Shown: positions 35,724 through 45,076 of the stretch, piece after piece
Layout of the letters: the number at the start of each line of letters is the position of its first letter
Numbering within the stretch: the stretch's first letter is position 1
Assembly (NCBI GenBank): GCA_021738625.1
Contig: JAIPBS010000008.1
Span: forward strand, 1-64,000
Source: Bacteroidales bacterium
GTDB taxonomy: Bacteria > Bacteroidota > Bacteroidia > Bacteroidales > JAIOZK01
Reading direction: 5' to 3'
DNA: 64,000 nt
The notes under the pieces: model-generated
What the model saw: only the letters and a program-made list of their open reading frames with translations
What the model was told of the DNA's origin: nothing
The model's database searches: none
Made by a program: the position numbers and the translations under genes

Positions 35724-36536
35724 TTACAATCTCAGCATCTTGAAAAGACAATCCCCAAATTGATTTTCTATATTGGTTTGCTCCTCAAAAAGGCCGTAAA
35801 CCGTCGAACCGCTGCCCGACATGGATGCGTATATGGCGCCATTGGCATAAAGTTTCTTTTTGATGTGAGCCAGTTCGGGATATTTGCTAAATAAGGATTT
35901 CTCAAAATCATTTTGAACATGATCCTTCCAGGATGCAACTGGGGTTTTGACCAGTTTCTCAAGGGAAGGTCTGTTGTGATCGGGCCGGGCCATGGCATAG
36001 GCTTCAGCTGTGGAAATGTTCAGATCGGGTTTGATAAGGACAAGATGATAACCGCTTAGATCAAAATCAAGGGTTTTGAGCAGCTCTCCCCTTCCTCCGG
36101 CGATCGCCGGTCGGTTTTCAATGAAAAAGGGGCAATCGCTACCAAGTTGCAGGGCAAGTTCTTTCAGTTTTGCATTGCCAAGCTTAAGTTCAAAAAGTGT
36201 ATCCAGCAATTTCAGGCTGAAAGCACCATCGGCTGACCCCCCGCCCAGCCCTGCCTGCATGGGAACGGCTTTATGCAGATGCATTTTTACCGGTGGGATG
36301 CCGTATTTGGCCCTCACCAATTCATAAGCCTTAACACAAATATTTTCTGAGGGATTGCCGGGGATGGGCAGCCCGCTTGCCCGGAAATCAAAGCTGCCGT
36401 CTTTTGCCGGAATGATCTCAAGCGCATCTTTCAAGGAAACCGGATAAAACAAACTTTCGATCTCATGAAAGCCATCCGTCCTTTTCCTGAGAATGTGCAA
36501 ACCAATGTTGATCTTACTGTTTGGAAAAACAATCAT
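35724..36536 (-). CDS. ispE: 4-diphosphocytidyl-2-C-methyl-D-erythritol kinase
   Basis: IspE is the GHMP kinase of the MEP isoprenoid pathway. The 270-residue protein has the substrate-binding start SKINIGLHILRKRTDGFHEI, the ATP-binding loop PMQAGLGGGSADGA and GSDCPFF, and the C-terminal glycine motif SMSGSGSTVYGLF. The length is normal. It is convergent with the permease gene (17-bp gap) and divergent from the GH3 gene. Confidence 0.97.
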   Translation of the reverse strand: MIVFPNSKINIGLHILRKRTDGFHEIESLFYPVSLKDALEIIPAKDGSFDFRASGLPIPGNPSENICVKAYELVRAKYGIPPVKMHLHKAVPMQAGLGGGSADGAFSLKLLDTLFELKLGNAKLKELALQLGSDCPFFIENRPAIAGGRGELLKTLDFDLSGYHLVLIKPDLNISTAEAYAMARPDHNRPSLEKLVKTPVASWKDHVQNDFEKSLFSKYPELAHIKKKLYANGAIYASMSGSGSTVYGLFEEQTNIENQFGDCLFKMLRL

Positions 36537-36578
36537 GATCTTGCAAATATCAGGCTAACATAAGATTTTTTCATGATA

Positions 36579-36610
36579 TTCGGGTAGGAAAGATTATTGT
36601 TGTAATTTTG
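36579..36610 (+). promoter_or_regulatory. Promoter of the GH3 gene
   Basis: TTCG (36579-36582), 20 bp, then a perfect TAATTTTG (36603-36610). Transcription would start about 25 bases before the ATG at 36643. Confidence 0.65.
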
Positions 36611-36642
36611 ATCAAATTCATAAAACCGAGCAAAACAAAGGT

Positions 36643-38154
36643 ATGCCCCTGTTTAACAGCATAGTTAAATACATATTACTGAAACGGATGAAGCGGATCG
36701 AGTACTTTATGCGAAACCCACATGTGGTTCAGCAAAAGGTATTTGACCAGCTGATTGAAGCCGGCAGAGAAACAATCTGGGGGCGGGAGTATAAATATGC
36801 ATCCATCAAAAAGCCGGAGGATTTCAAAAAGCAGGTTCCCATCAATGACTACAACTCCTTGAAACCATACATTGACCGTTGCATGAAGGGCGAGGACAAT
36901 ACACTCTGGAACACTCCCGTGAATTGGTTTGCCAAATCCTCGGGTACCACCAGCGACCGCAGCAAGTTCATTCCCATGACCAAAGAAAGCCTGCACGATT
37001 GTCATTTTAAAGGCGGCACCGATATGCTTTCCATGTTCTGCAATATGAAACCCGATACCGAAATGTTTTCGGGCAAAAGCCTGGCCCTGGGCGGAAGCTC
37101 CAAAATCAGCAGGGAAAAAAATCACAAATACATGGTAGGCGACCTAAGCGCGGTCATCATTGAAAATCTTCCCATCTGGGCCGAATACGTGCGCACTCCC
37201 GGGAAAGAGGTTACCCTCCATGATAAGTGGGAAGAAAAGATCATCCGCATGGCCGAGATATCCAAAGAAAAAAATGTTACCAGTATTTCAGGCGTTCCGT
37301 CCTGGACCCTGGTCCTTTTGAAGAAATTACTTGAAATCACCGGCAAGCAAAACATCAAACAGGTGTGGCCGGGTCTGGAAGTATTCTTCCACGGAGGCGT
37401 GAACTTCACACCCTACCGGGAACAGTACAACCAGGTTATTCCCGAAGGCGAAATGAACTATGTGGAAACTTACAATGCTTCCGAAGGGTTTTTTGCTATT
37501 CAGGACAGGGAGAAATCTGATGAACTCTTGCTGCTACTGGATTATGGCATTTATTATGAATTCATGCCACTAGATCAGTTGAACGAAAAACACCCCAAAA
37601 CACTTGGCCTGCAAGAAGTACAAACCAACACCAATTACGCCCTGATTATTTCAACCAATGGCGGGTTGTGGAGATACCTCATCGGGGATACCATACAGTT
37701 CACATCCCTGGATCCTTACCGCATACAGGTTACAGGCAGGACCAAAAACTTCATCAACGCCGTAGGCGAAGAAATCATCATCGACAATGCGGAAAAAGCC
37801 ATGGCCGCAGCAGCCGAACAAACCGGAGCCGTGGTGAATGAATATACCGCCGCACCAGTATATTTTTCTAAAAAAGAAAATGCAGCACACGAATGGCTGA
37901 TCGAGTTTGAGCAGGAACCTGACAGCCTTGAAAAGTTTAGCAGCGTTCTGGATGAAACGCTCAGAGCAGTCAACTCAGATTATGATGCCAAAAGATACCA
38001 TGACATCGTGTTACGCAATCCCGTGGTGAAGGCAGTGCCCCGCAATACCTTTTACCACTGGATGAAACAACGCGGCAAACTGGGAGGGCAGCACAAGGTG
38101 CCCAGACTGGCAAACGACAGAAAACACATTGAACAGATCCTGAAATTGATATAA
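36643..38154 (+). CDS. GH3-family acyl-adenylate/amido synthetase
   Basis: This 503-residue cytoplasmic protein matches the GH3 auxin-responsive family, an adenylate-forming fold. Visible motifs are the ATP-binding loop AKSSGTTSDRSKFIP (near 103-117), YNASEGFFAIQD, and GGLWRYLIGDTIQF with the conserved Asp. Plant GH3 enzymes conjugate amino acids to jasmonate or auxin. Bacterial members are widespread in Bacteroidota but their substrates are largely unknown. It has its own promoter and is followed 31 bp later by a deoxynucleoside kinase gene. Confidence 0.9.
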   Translation: MPLFNSIVKYILLKRMKRIEYFMRNPHVVQQKVFDQLIEAGRETIWGREYKYASIKKPEDFKKQVPINDYNSLKPYIDRCMKGEDNTLWNTPVNWFAKSSGTTSDRSKFIPMTKESLHDCHFKGGTDMLSMFCNMKPDTEMFSGKSLALGGSSKISREKNHKYMVGDLSAVIIENLPIWAEYVRTPGKEVTLHDKWEEKIIRMAEISKEKNVTSISGVPSWTLVLLKKLLEITGKQNIKQVWPGLEVFFHGGVNFTPYREQYNQVIPEGEMNYVETYNASEGFFAIQDREKSDELLLLLDYGIYYEFMPLDQLNEKHPKTLGLQEVQTNTNYALIISTNGGLWRYLIGDTIQFTSLDPYRIQVTGRTKNFINAVGEEIIIDNAEKAMAAAAEQTGAVVNEYTAAPVYFSKKENAAHEWLIEFEQEPDSLEKFSSVLDETLRAVNSDYDAKRYHDIVLRNPVVKAVPRNTFYHWMKQRGKLGGQHKVPRLANDRKHIEQILKLI

Positions 38155-38185
38155 TTTCTTATTTTCGTTTTTAAAACCAGAACAA

Positions 38186-38806
38186 ATGCACATTGCAGTA
38201 GCAGGTAATATCGGCGCAGGAAAAACAACACTTACCAGGCTTTTATCAAAACATTTTGGCTGGAACGCCCATTATGAAGATGTGGAAACCAATCCCTATT
38301 TGCATAGCTTTTACGAAGATATGCAGCGTTGGTCATTCAACCTTCAGATTTATTTCCTGAACAGCCGTTTCAGACAGATCATCAAAATACGCCAAAGCGG
38401 CAAAACCGTGATCCAGGACAGAACCATCTACGAAGATGCTTACATTTTTGCACCCAACCTGCACGAAATGAACCTGATGACCACGCGCGACTTTGAAAAT
38501 TACAGCTCGCTTTTTGAATTGATGAGTTCTTTTATCAAACCACCCGACCTGCTGATCTATTTAAAATCCTCGGTTCCCAACCTGGTTAACCAGATCCAGC
38601 GTAGGGGAAGGGAATATGAAGCCTCGATCCGCATCGACTACCTGAAAAAACTGGAAGAAAGATATGAAAGTTGGATCGGGAAATACAAATTGGGCAAACT
38701 GCTGATCATCAATGTGGACGACATCAACTTTGAAGACAGCGCCGAAGACCTCGGTATGGTGATCGAAAAAATACAGGCAGAAATCCATGGTTTGTTCGGA
38801 TCATGA
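38186..38806 (+). CDS. Deoxynucleoside kinase (dNK family)
   Basis: This 206-residue kinase phosphorylates deoxynucleosides for nucleotide salvage. It has the P-loop GNIGAGKTTL (7-16), a DRTIYEDAYIFA stretch equivalent to the family's ERS region, and a late LID region RRGREYEASI. The length is normal. It overlaps kdsB by 4 bp (ATGA), so the two are translationally coupled. Confidence 0.92.
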   Translation: MHIAVAGNIGAGKTTLTRLLSKHFGWNAHYEDVETNPYLHSFYEDMQRWSFNLQIYFLNSRFRQIIKIRQSGKTVIQDRTIYEDAYIFAPNLHEMNLMTTRDFENYSSLFELMSSFIKPPDLLIYLKSSVPNLVNQIQRRGREYEASIRIDYLKKLEERYESWIGKYKLGKLLIINVDDINFEDSAEDLGMVIEKIQAEIHGLFGS

Positions 38807-39552
38807 AAATAATCGGTATCATACCGGCCCGCTTTCAATCCTCTCGCTTTCCCGGTAAACCCCTGGCCGATATCAAGGGGAAATCCATGATCAGAAGGGT
38901 TTATGAAGGGGCAAAAACTTCGGAAAAACTGGTGGATGTCTGGGTGGCCACCGATAGTGATAAGATTTATGGTCATGTGATTGATTTCGGCGGAAAAGCC
39001 GTTATGACTTCCGCAACACACCGGTCGGGCACGGAGCGCTGCGCGGAAGCCTTGCAGATCATTGAGCAACAAACAAAGAATTTATTCGATGTGGTGATCA
39101 ACGTACAGGGGGATGAGCCGCTGATCGGGTATGAACAAATCGATCAGTTGGCCTGTTGTTTCGATGAACCGGAGGTACAAATCGCCACCCTGGCGAAAAC
39201 AATCCAGGATGAAGACGAGCTCTTTAATCCCAATGTGGTTAAGGTGGTCATAAACCGGGCAGGTTGGGCATTGTATTTCAGCCGAAGCACCATTCCCCAT
39301 TCCAGGTCGGAAGCGCGGGAAAACTGGTTGATAAACCATGAATATCTGAAACATATCGGCATGTATGCCTATCGAAAAGAAGTGCTTGTGAAAATTGTAG
39401 ATCTTGAAAAAAGCGCCCTCGAAAGCTGCGAGTCACTGGAGCAGTTGCGTTGGTTGGATCATGGTTACGGTGTACGGGTGGAACTGACCGGATATGAAAG
39501 CCTGGGCATCGACCTCCCATCCGATATTGAAAAAATTATCAACAAAATTTGA
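38803..39552 (+). CDS. kdsB: CMP-KDO synthetase
   Basis: KdsB activates 3-deoxy-D-manno-octulosonate with CTP for LPS core synthesis. The 249-residue protein has IPARFQSSRFPGKPL at the nucleotide-binding N-terminus, ATDSDKI, NVQGDEPLI and a SRSTIPHSR loop. Its presence shows that this organism makes KDO-containing LPS, consistent with the lptF/lptG-type permease upstream. It overlaps the dNK gene. Confidence 0.97.
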   Translation: MKIIGIIPARFQSSRFPGKPLADIKGKSMIRRVYEGAKTSEKLVDVWVATDSDKIYGHVIDFGGKAVMTSATHRSGTERCAEALQIIEQQTKNLFDVVINVQGDEPLIGYEQIDQLACCFDEPEVQIATLAKTIQDEDELFNPNVVKVVINRAGWALYFSRSTIPHSRSEARENWLINHEYLKHIGMYAYRKEVLVKIVDLEKSALESCESLEQLRWLDHGYGVRVELTGYESLGIDLPSDIEKIINKI

Positions 39553-39579
39553 ATATTTTCCGCAGTCATAGTACCTTAG
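39548..39579 (+). promoter_or_regulatory. Promoter of the HU/SPOR gene
   Basis: TTTG (39548-39551), 20 bp, then TACCTTAG (39572-39579). The predicted start of transcription near 39585 excludes the upstream start of the open frame (39584) and supports ATG 39611. Confidence 0.65.
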
Positions 39580-39610
39580 CCCTTTGGTTGAAACCAAAGT
39601 AGATAGCTTC

Positions 39611-40876
39611 ATGAGAATTGCAAAGTACATCAGCGATTTATTGTTTGAATATGAATGCGTTGTGATACCCGGACTGGGCGGCTTCATCAGCAGTGAGGTT
39701 CCGGCAGGGATCAATACGGTGCAGCATACTTTTTCCCCTCCCCGGAAAAACATCGTTTTCAATAGTCGTTTGCAAACAAACGACGGATTACTGATCAATC
39801 ATATCGCATCCTCAGAAGATATTGGTTATGCCGCAGCCAAGGTACGGGTTGAGCGTTTTGCCAGAAAATGCCACAAAGCCCTGGATGACGGCAAACGCAT
39901 CCATTTTCATAAAATCGGTATCATTTTCCAAAACACCGAGGGCGATATTATTTTCGAAGCCGACACTGCTTACAATTACATGGCTGATTCATACGGCTTA
40001 AGCACTTTTATTTCGCCGGCCATTACCAGAGAAACCATTTTCAGAAGCGAGAAGAAATTCAAAGACAGAAAACCGCGCCCGGAAGAGAAAAGCAAAGCCC
40101 GGCAAAGCAAAACCGCCGCAACATACGAGAAAAAGCCCCGCTATATTACCATCAACGTTTTTGGGATGATCCTGACCATCGGATTGATCCTGCTTTTCAT
40201 TTTCAATTTCGGCACCGTTAAACAGCTATATCATAACTATGGCAACCTGGTACCGTTTTTCTATAACACGCCCAATGAATATGTAATCCTGAATTTCGGC
40301 AACGAACTGCCGGATGATATAAAGAGCGATCAGAAATCAGCAACAGGTCATATTGATCAAAGCATGCTGCTCACCGAGGATAAGATGACCACTTATAAGG
40401 GAAAACAGGATGAACTTACCAAAACAGATAAGTTCGCCTATGATTCTTCCCTCGACAAGGAAACAGCTGCAGATGAGCAAATGCCAACCGAAACAGATGA
40501 ATCCTACATGGAAGAGGAAATCAACGAGGAGGACTACCCTGTGGCAACCCCAAAAACAGAAACTGAAGTTGAGAAAACGCCCCTTACTGCGAAAGCATAT
40601 TCGCCAGGCCTCCCTAATCCTGATCCCAATGTTTATAATATAGAGAATTTCACCAAACCCAATTTTATTCTGGTAGGCGGTTCATTCGAAACACAAAATG
40701 CCGCAAGGGAACTGGCGAAATCAATACCCGAGGCCTTTATCCTGAATGATACCAGCAGCAATAAATTCAGAGTATGCTATGCAAGATATACGAATCTGCA
40801 TATCGCCGGGCAGGAACTGGCAACCATCAGAAAACAAGAAAACCCTGATGCCTGGGTATTGCTTTTAAACCAGTGA
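39611..40876 (+). CDS. HU-CCDC81 plus SPOR domain protein, single-pass membrane
   Basis: The start at ATG 39611 is chosen from the promoter position and the family N-terminus (IAKYISDLLFEYECVVIPGLGGF). The 421-residue protein has an N-terminal pair of CCDC81-type HU-like domains (about 1-120), one membrane helix (near 178-200, FGMILTIGLILLFIFNF), an acidic Glu/Thr-rich periplasmic linker (about 225-345) and a C-terminal SPOR domain (NFILVGGSF to AWVLLLN) that binds denuded peptidoglycan at division sites. It would link the nucleoid side of the membrane to septal peptidoglycan. This architecture is characteristic of Bacteroidota. Confidence 0.9.
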   Translation: MRIAKYISDLLFEYECVVIPGLGGFISSEVPAGINTVQHTFSPPRKNIVFNSRLQTNDGLLINHIASSEDIGYAAAKVRVERFARKCHKALDDGKRIHFHKIGIIFQNTEGDIIFEADTAYNYMADSYGLSTFISPAITRETIFRSEKKFKDRKPRPEEKSKARQSKTAATYEKKPRYITINVFGMILTIGLILLFIFNFGTVKQLYHNYGNLVPFFYNTPNEYVILNFGNELPDDIKSDQKSATGHIDQSMLLTEDKMTTYKGKQDELTKTDKFAYDSSLDKETAADEQMPTETDESYMEEEINEEDYPVATPKTETEVEKTPLTAKAYSPGLPNPDPNVYNIENFTKPNFILVGGSFETQNAARELAKSIPEAFILNDTSSNKFRVCYARYTNLHIAGQELATIRKQENPDAWVLLLNQ

Positions 40877-40909
40877 TAATTGTAAAATTCTTTTGAGACT
40901 TGATTTCGC

Positions 40910-41575
40910 ATGAAGAAAAAGCTGATCCGATTCCAGGAGAATGAAACTTTTCACAACCTTTTCCAATTAAGCTATCATGAATTGATCCATGAAGGGTTTT
41001 TCCTGAAAGGAAAATGGCACCAGGAATACTTTCACAATGAAAATCCCATCATACTCGAACTGGGATGCGGAAAGGGTGAATACACTACGGGACTGGCCCT
41101 GCAAAACCCGGATAAAAATTATATCGGGATGGACATTAAGGGAGCACGGCTTTGGCGGGGCTGCAAAACGGCCATCGAAAAACAGCTCGACAATGTGGCT
41201 TTCATTCGCTCGAAAGTGAATTTTATCGAGCATTTTTTTGAAGAAAACGAAACGGATGAGATCTGGATCCCTTTTCCCGATCCCCAGCCACAAAAATCCC
41301 GTGTGCGTAAGCGCCTGACCCATCCGGATTTCCTGGAAAGGTACAGGCGCATTGTGAAAACAGGCGGAATCGTCCATCTAAAAACAGATGACCATGATTT
41401 GTATCGATATACCCGTGAAATAGTTGAAGAGCAAAAGCTTGAAGTGATCTGCTCCAGCAAAGATGTATACATTGACAGATGCGATAGAGAAGTAATATCC
41501 ATCCGTACCTTTTATGAAGAAAAATTTCTGGAAAACGGCAAAAAGATCAATTATCTGAAATATAGACTAACATGA
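40910..41575 (+). CDS. trmB: tRNA (guanine-N7-)-methyltransferase
   Basis: TrmB methylates G46 in the variable loop of tRNA. The 221-residue protein has the SAM-binding motif ILELGCGKGEYT, a YIGMDIKGAR segment, and the family's IPFPDPQPQKSRVRKRLTHPDFL region (PDPW/H type). The length is normal. It overlaps the next gene by 4 bp. Confidence 0.95.
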   Translation: MKKKLIRFQENETFHNLFQLSYHELIHEGFFLKGKWHQEYFHNENPIILELGCGKGEYTTGLALQNPDKNYIGMDIKGARLWRGCKTAIEKQLDNVAFIRSKVNFIEHFFEENETDEIWIPFPDPQPQKSRVRKRLTHPDFLERYRRIVKTGGIVHLKTDDHDLYRYTREIVEEQKLEVICSSKDVYIDRCDREVISIRTFYEEKFLENGKKINYLKYRLT

Positions 41576-41907
41576 ATGCGGAAAAAGCATCATTTTTCGA
41601 TAAGGTGTATGAGGTGGCCAGGCTGATCCCGCAGGGGCGGGTGACAAGCTACGGAGCAATTGCAGAGTATCTTGGCAGCAAAGGTTCGGCCAGGATGGTA
41701 GGCTGGGCCATGAACAATTCTCACAGCCGGAATGATTTTATTCCAGCTCACAGGGTGGTTAACCGCAATGGAATGCTGACCGGCAAACATCATTTTGGAG
41801 GTAGCAACATGATGGCAGAACTGCTCGCCAGTGAAGGCATCGAAGTATATAATGACCATATCCTGGACTTTGATAAATTGTTTTGGGATCCAAATAAGGA
41901 ATTGTAA
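41572..41907 (+). CDS. Alkyltransferase-like protein (ATL, MGMT family)
   Basis: This 111-residue protein corresponds to the DNA-binding domain of O6-alkylguanine-DNA alkyltransferases (IPQGRVTSYGAIAEYLG, ARMVGWAMNN). The active-site PCHR motif is PAHR here, so the alkyl-accepting cysteine is missing. That is the definition of ATL proteins, which bind O6-alkylguanine and flag it for nucleotide excision repair instead of repairing it. It is coupled to trmB by an ATGA overlap. Confidence 0.92.
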   Translation: MNAEKASFFDKVYEVARLIPQGRVTSYGAIAEYLGSKGSARMVGWAMNNSHSRNDFIPAHRVVNRNGMLTGKHHFGGSNMMAELLASEGIEVYNDHILDFDKLFWDPNKEL

Positions 41908-42065
41908 AGCGTAATTTGATTCCCTGAAAAGATATTCAATAATGCAGTGAAATGGTGAAATAAATTTTTTCATCATTATACCAGACCCACTAGCCCGTAA
42001 TTTTTTCGCTCCTTAGCACTACTTCTTTTCCGTTACTCTCCCAACTGTCCTTCAATTATTATTCG

Positions 42066-42101
42066 TAATTTTACAAAATCCAAATAAAAAGAAGGAGAGA
42101 A
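42066..42101 (+). promoter_or_regulatory. mrp promoter (-7) and an unusually strong Shine-Dalgarno
   Basis: TAATTTTA (42066-42073) is one base off the -7 consensus. AGGAG (42093-42097) stands five bases before the ATG at 42102. Clear Shine-Dalgarno sequences are rare elsewhere in this window. Confidence 0.45.
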
Positions 42102-43154
42102 ATGAATATTTCTAAAAATCAGATTGTTAAGGCCCTGGAGGAAGTAATTTATTTCCCAAAACACGACAACATCATCAACCTTAAAATGGTTCAGGATATT
42201 AAAATCGAAGGAAACAAGATCAGGGTGAGTATCGTATTTCCCAGTCCGGACGAACCGGCAGTGAACATCGTAAGCGAATCTGCACGAAAAGCCATAGAAA
42301 CTTCCCTCGAAGGAAAGGTGGAGGTTGAAATCGAAACATTGTCTGAAAAGGATGCCGGCAGGGATGCCTTATCGGGTATCAAACATATTATTGCAGTCGC
42401 CTCTGGAAAGGGCGGTGTGGGTAAATCCACAATTGCTGCGAATCTGGCTGTTGCACTTGGGAAGCAGGGATTTAAAACCGGATTGCTGGACGCGGATATT
42501 TACGGTCCTTCCCAGCCCACCATGTTCGGACTGGAAGGGCAGCGCCCCGATGCCACCGAGATCGAAGGCAAAACCAAAGTACTGCCTTTTGAAAAACATG
42601 GCATCAAGCTGATGTCGATCGGATTTTTCGTTTCACCCGAACAAGGGCTTGTATGGCGCGGGCCGATGGCTTCCAAAGCACTTGAACAATTATTTAGCGA
42701 TGTTTACTGGGGTGAACTGGATTACATGGTGATCGACATGCCGCCCGGCACGGGAGATATCCACCTGACCATAGCCCAGAATTATCCCATCACTGGCGCC
42801 CTGATCGTGACCACACCCCAGAAGGTAGCACTGGCCGATGTAAGCAAAGCAGCCACCACTTTCAGGCAGGAAAAAATATATATCCCTGTGCTGGGAATGG
42901 TTGAAAATATGTCGTACTTCACCCCTGCAGAACTTCCCGAAAACAGGTATTACATCTTCGGTAAAAGCTATAGCGAAAACTTTGCAAAAAAGCTCAACAT
43001 CCCCTTCCTCGGGCAAATACCGGTTGTTCAGGGCATATCCGAATCGGGCGATGTGGGTGAACCGGTCGCCATGAATCCCGACAGCATCGAAGGCAAAGCC
43101 TTTGGTGAGCTGGCGGATAATATAATAAAGGGCATCAGCGTTCTTAAAAACTGA
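42102..43154 (+). CDS. Mrp/NBP35-type iron-sulfur carrier ATPase
   Basis: This 350-residue P-loop ATPase loads or carries Fe-S clusters. An N-terminal MIP18/DUF59 domain (about 1-90) is followed by the deviant Walker A SGKGGVGKST (102-111), DADIYGPSQPT and a late MSYFTPAELPENRYYIFG segment. The usual CxxC cluster ligands are not present in that segment. The next gene encodes an Nfu-type scaffold, 27 bp downstream, which supports joint work in Fe-S assembly. Confidence 0.92.
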   Translation: MNISKNQIVKALEEVIYFPKHDNIINLKMVQDIKIEGNKIRVSIVFPSPDEPAVNIVSESARKAIETSLEGKVEVEIETLSEKDAGRDALSGIKHIIAVASGKGGVGKSTIAANLAVALGKQGFKTGLLDADIYGPSQPTMFGLEGQRPDATEIEGKTKVLPFEKHGIKLMSIGFFVSPEQGLVWRGPMASKALEQLFSDVYWGELDYMVIDMPPGTGDIHLTIAQNYPITGALIVTTPQKVALADVSKAATTFRQEKIYIPVLGMVENMSYFTPAELPENRYYIFGKSYSENFAKKLNIPFLGQIPVVQGISESGDVGEPVAMNPDSIEGKAFGELADNIIKGISVLKN

Positions 43155-43181
43155 TTTTGAAAATTTATAACCACAATAATC

Positions 43182-43430
43182 ATGACTGAAAAAAAAGAAC
43201 TTACGGATAAAGTAAAGAATGTTATCGAACAAATAAGACCTTACCTCCAACAGGACGGCGGGGACATCAACTTTGTGGAGATCACGGAGGACAATGTGGT
43301 AAACGTTGAGCTGACGGGTGCTTGCGGCTCATGTCCTTACAGCACCATGACCCTGAAAAGCGGCGTGGAAACAGCGGTTAAAAAAGCCATTCCTGAGATC
43401 AAATCTGTAGAAGCCATCAATTTAGGATAA
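43182..43430 (+). CDS. NifU C-terminal domain (Nfu-type) Fe-S scaffold
   Basis: This 82-residue stand-alone Nfu domain has the cluster-binding CGSCPYS motif (CxxC) and a typical start VIEQIRPYLQQDGGDINFVEI. Nfu proteins hold a 4Fe-4S cluster and pass it to target proteins. It is paired with the Mrp-type ATPase upstream and overlaps the 3' end of nadE on the other strand by 9 bp. Confidence 0.95.
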   Translation: MTEKKELTDKVKNVIEQIRPYLQQDGGDINFVEITEDNVVNVELTGACGSCPYSTMTLKSGVETAVKKAIPEIKSVEAINLG

Positions 43431-45062
43431 ATACCTGGCAACGATAGGCATACGCCTTCCCATTCCGAATGCCTTGGGGGAAACCCGGAGAATGGGGGGC
43501 GTTTGATGTCTTTTGTATTCACTGGTGTTGACCAACTTTAAAACCTTTCTTACAATACTTTCCTCGAATCCCATCCCAATCAGGTCAGACGGCCCTTTTC
43601 TCATTTCGATGTACTGATAGAGAATCTCGTCCAGAACATCATAATCGGGCAGGCTATCCGAATCCTTTTGGTCGGGGCGCAATTCGGCTGAAGGTGGCTT
43701 AACAATGGAATTTTCAGGAATAATTTCTTTTCCCCGGTTGATCAGGCGGGCCAGCTCAAACACTTGTGTTTTGTACACGTCTCCCAGCACAGATAAACCG
43801 CCGTTCATGTCTCCATATAATGTACCGTAGCCAACGGCCGCTTCGCTCTTGTTGGAGGTATTGAGCAGAATATGGCCGAATTTGTTGGAAAGCGCCATCA
43901 GCAATACGCCCCTGGCCCTGGCCTGTATGTTTTCTTCAGCTATGCCGAACGGCAAATCTCTGAATTGCAGTTTCAACGACTTCATGAAACTGTCGTAAAT
44001 ATCATTTATGGGAATGAGGTCGTAAGGACAACCAAGGTTTTCTGCAAGCTGCCTGGCGTCGTCAACCGAATGTGAAGAGGAAAATTCCGATGGGAGCAGG
44101 ACCGCATACACATTTTGTGCCCCCAGCGCTTCGGCAGCGATCACCAGCGTGACTGCCGAATCAATGCCGCCCGACAAGCCCAGAACAGCTTTATCAAAGC
44201 CAAGCTTCCGGAAATAATTCCTGATCCCCATCACCAGTGCTTTCCTGATCAAAATGATCTTTTCTTCAGATTTCTGCGTTCCTTCAGGTTTTGCTGCACC
44301 TTCGATCTTGTTCAGATCGATCAGCCTGAAATCTTCATTGAAATAATCCAGTTCCTCCACCACAAAACCTCTGGGAGACATGGCAAGGGACCCGCCATCG
44401 AACAGCAGTTCGGTTTGCGCGCCAACATGGTTCACATAAAACAAAGGAAGTTTGTATTTCTCAACATTCTGCAGCAAGATTGCCTTTCGTTGCCCGGCCT
44501 GATCATAATGAAAAGGAGAGGCCGCTATGTTCACAATAAAATCCGGCTTTTGCTTCATCAGCTCATCCATTGGGTTGACCGTGTACATGGGATTATTGCC
44601 GATGTTCCACAGATCCTCGCAAATGGTAAGCGAAATCCGTTTGTTTTTGTATTCAATGATGCCAAATTCCTTATTCGGTTCGAAATACCTGTATTCGTCG
44701 AAGATATCGTAATTGGGCAGCAAGGTTTTATTGATCTGCTTTTCCACCCTCCCGTTATTCAAAAAATACGCGGCATTGTACAAATCTTTGCCCTGGAACT
44801 CAGGATTGAAAGCCGGCGCACCAACGATGGCCGCAATGCCCTCACAGTCGCTTGCGATTTCATCCAATGCACGCTGGCATCTTTCAATAAAATCATCAAA
44901 CTCCAGAAAATCGCGAGGGGGGTAACCAGAGATGGCCAGCTCGGCGAATATCACCAGGTCGGCTCCGCCCCGTTTGGCCTTCATGATGGATTCCCTGATC
45001 TTCTTTACATTGCTGTCGAAGTTTCCGATATGATAATTGATCTGTGCAAGTGCTATTTTCAA
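43422..45062 (-). CDS. nadE: Glutamine-dependent NAD synthetase
   Basis: The last step of NAD synthesis, using ammonia made from glutamine. The 546-residue fusion has an N-terminal nitrilase-type glutaminase (E41 in FAELAISGYPPRD, Lys in NKTLLPNYDIFDE, Cys in TICEDLWN) and a C-terminal synthetase domain with the PP-loop LGLSGGIDSAV. The length is normal for the two-domain form. It is followed on its 5' side by a beta-barrel gene; gldB lies 1.5 kb away, a neighbourhood also seen in other gliding Bacteroidota. Confidence 0.97.
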   Translation of the reverse strand: MKIALAQINYHIGNFDSNVKKIRESIMKAKRGGADLVIFAELAISGYPPRDFLEFDDFIERCQRALDEIASDCEGIAAIVGAPAFNPEFQGKDLYNAAYFLNNGRVEKQINKTLLPNYDIFDEYRYFEPNKEFGIIEYKNKRISLTICEDLWNIGNNPMYTVNPMDELMKQKPDFIVNIAASPFHYDQAGQRKAILLQNVEKYKLPLFYVNHVGAQTELLFDGGSLAMSPRGFVVEELDYFNEDFRLIDLNKIEGAAKPEGTQKSEEKIILIRKALVMGIRNYFRKLGFDKAVLGLSGGIDSAVTLVIAAEALGAQNVYAVLLPSEFSSSHSVDDARQLAENLGCPYDLIPINDIYDSFMKSLKLQFRDLPFGIAEENIQARARGVLLMALSNKFGHILLNTSNKSEAAVGYGTLYGDMNGGLSVLGDVYKTQVFELARLINRGKEIIPENSIVKPPSAELRPDQKDSDSLPDYDVLDEILYQYIEMRKGPSDLIGMGFEESIVRKVLKLVNTSEYKRHQTPPILRVSPKAFGMGRRMPIVARYLS

Positions 45063-45076
45063 AACCCATTCTTTTT

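Noticed and set aside
39584-39610. Earlier start for the HU/SPOR gene at 39584
   Set aside because: The promoter predicts transcription start at about the same base, and the family N-terminus aligns from ATG 39611.
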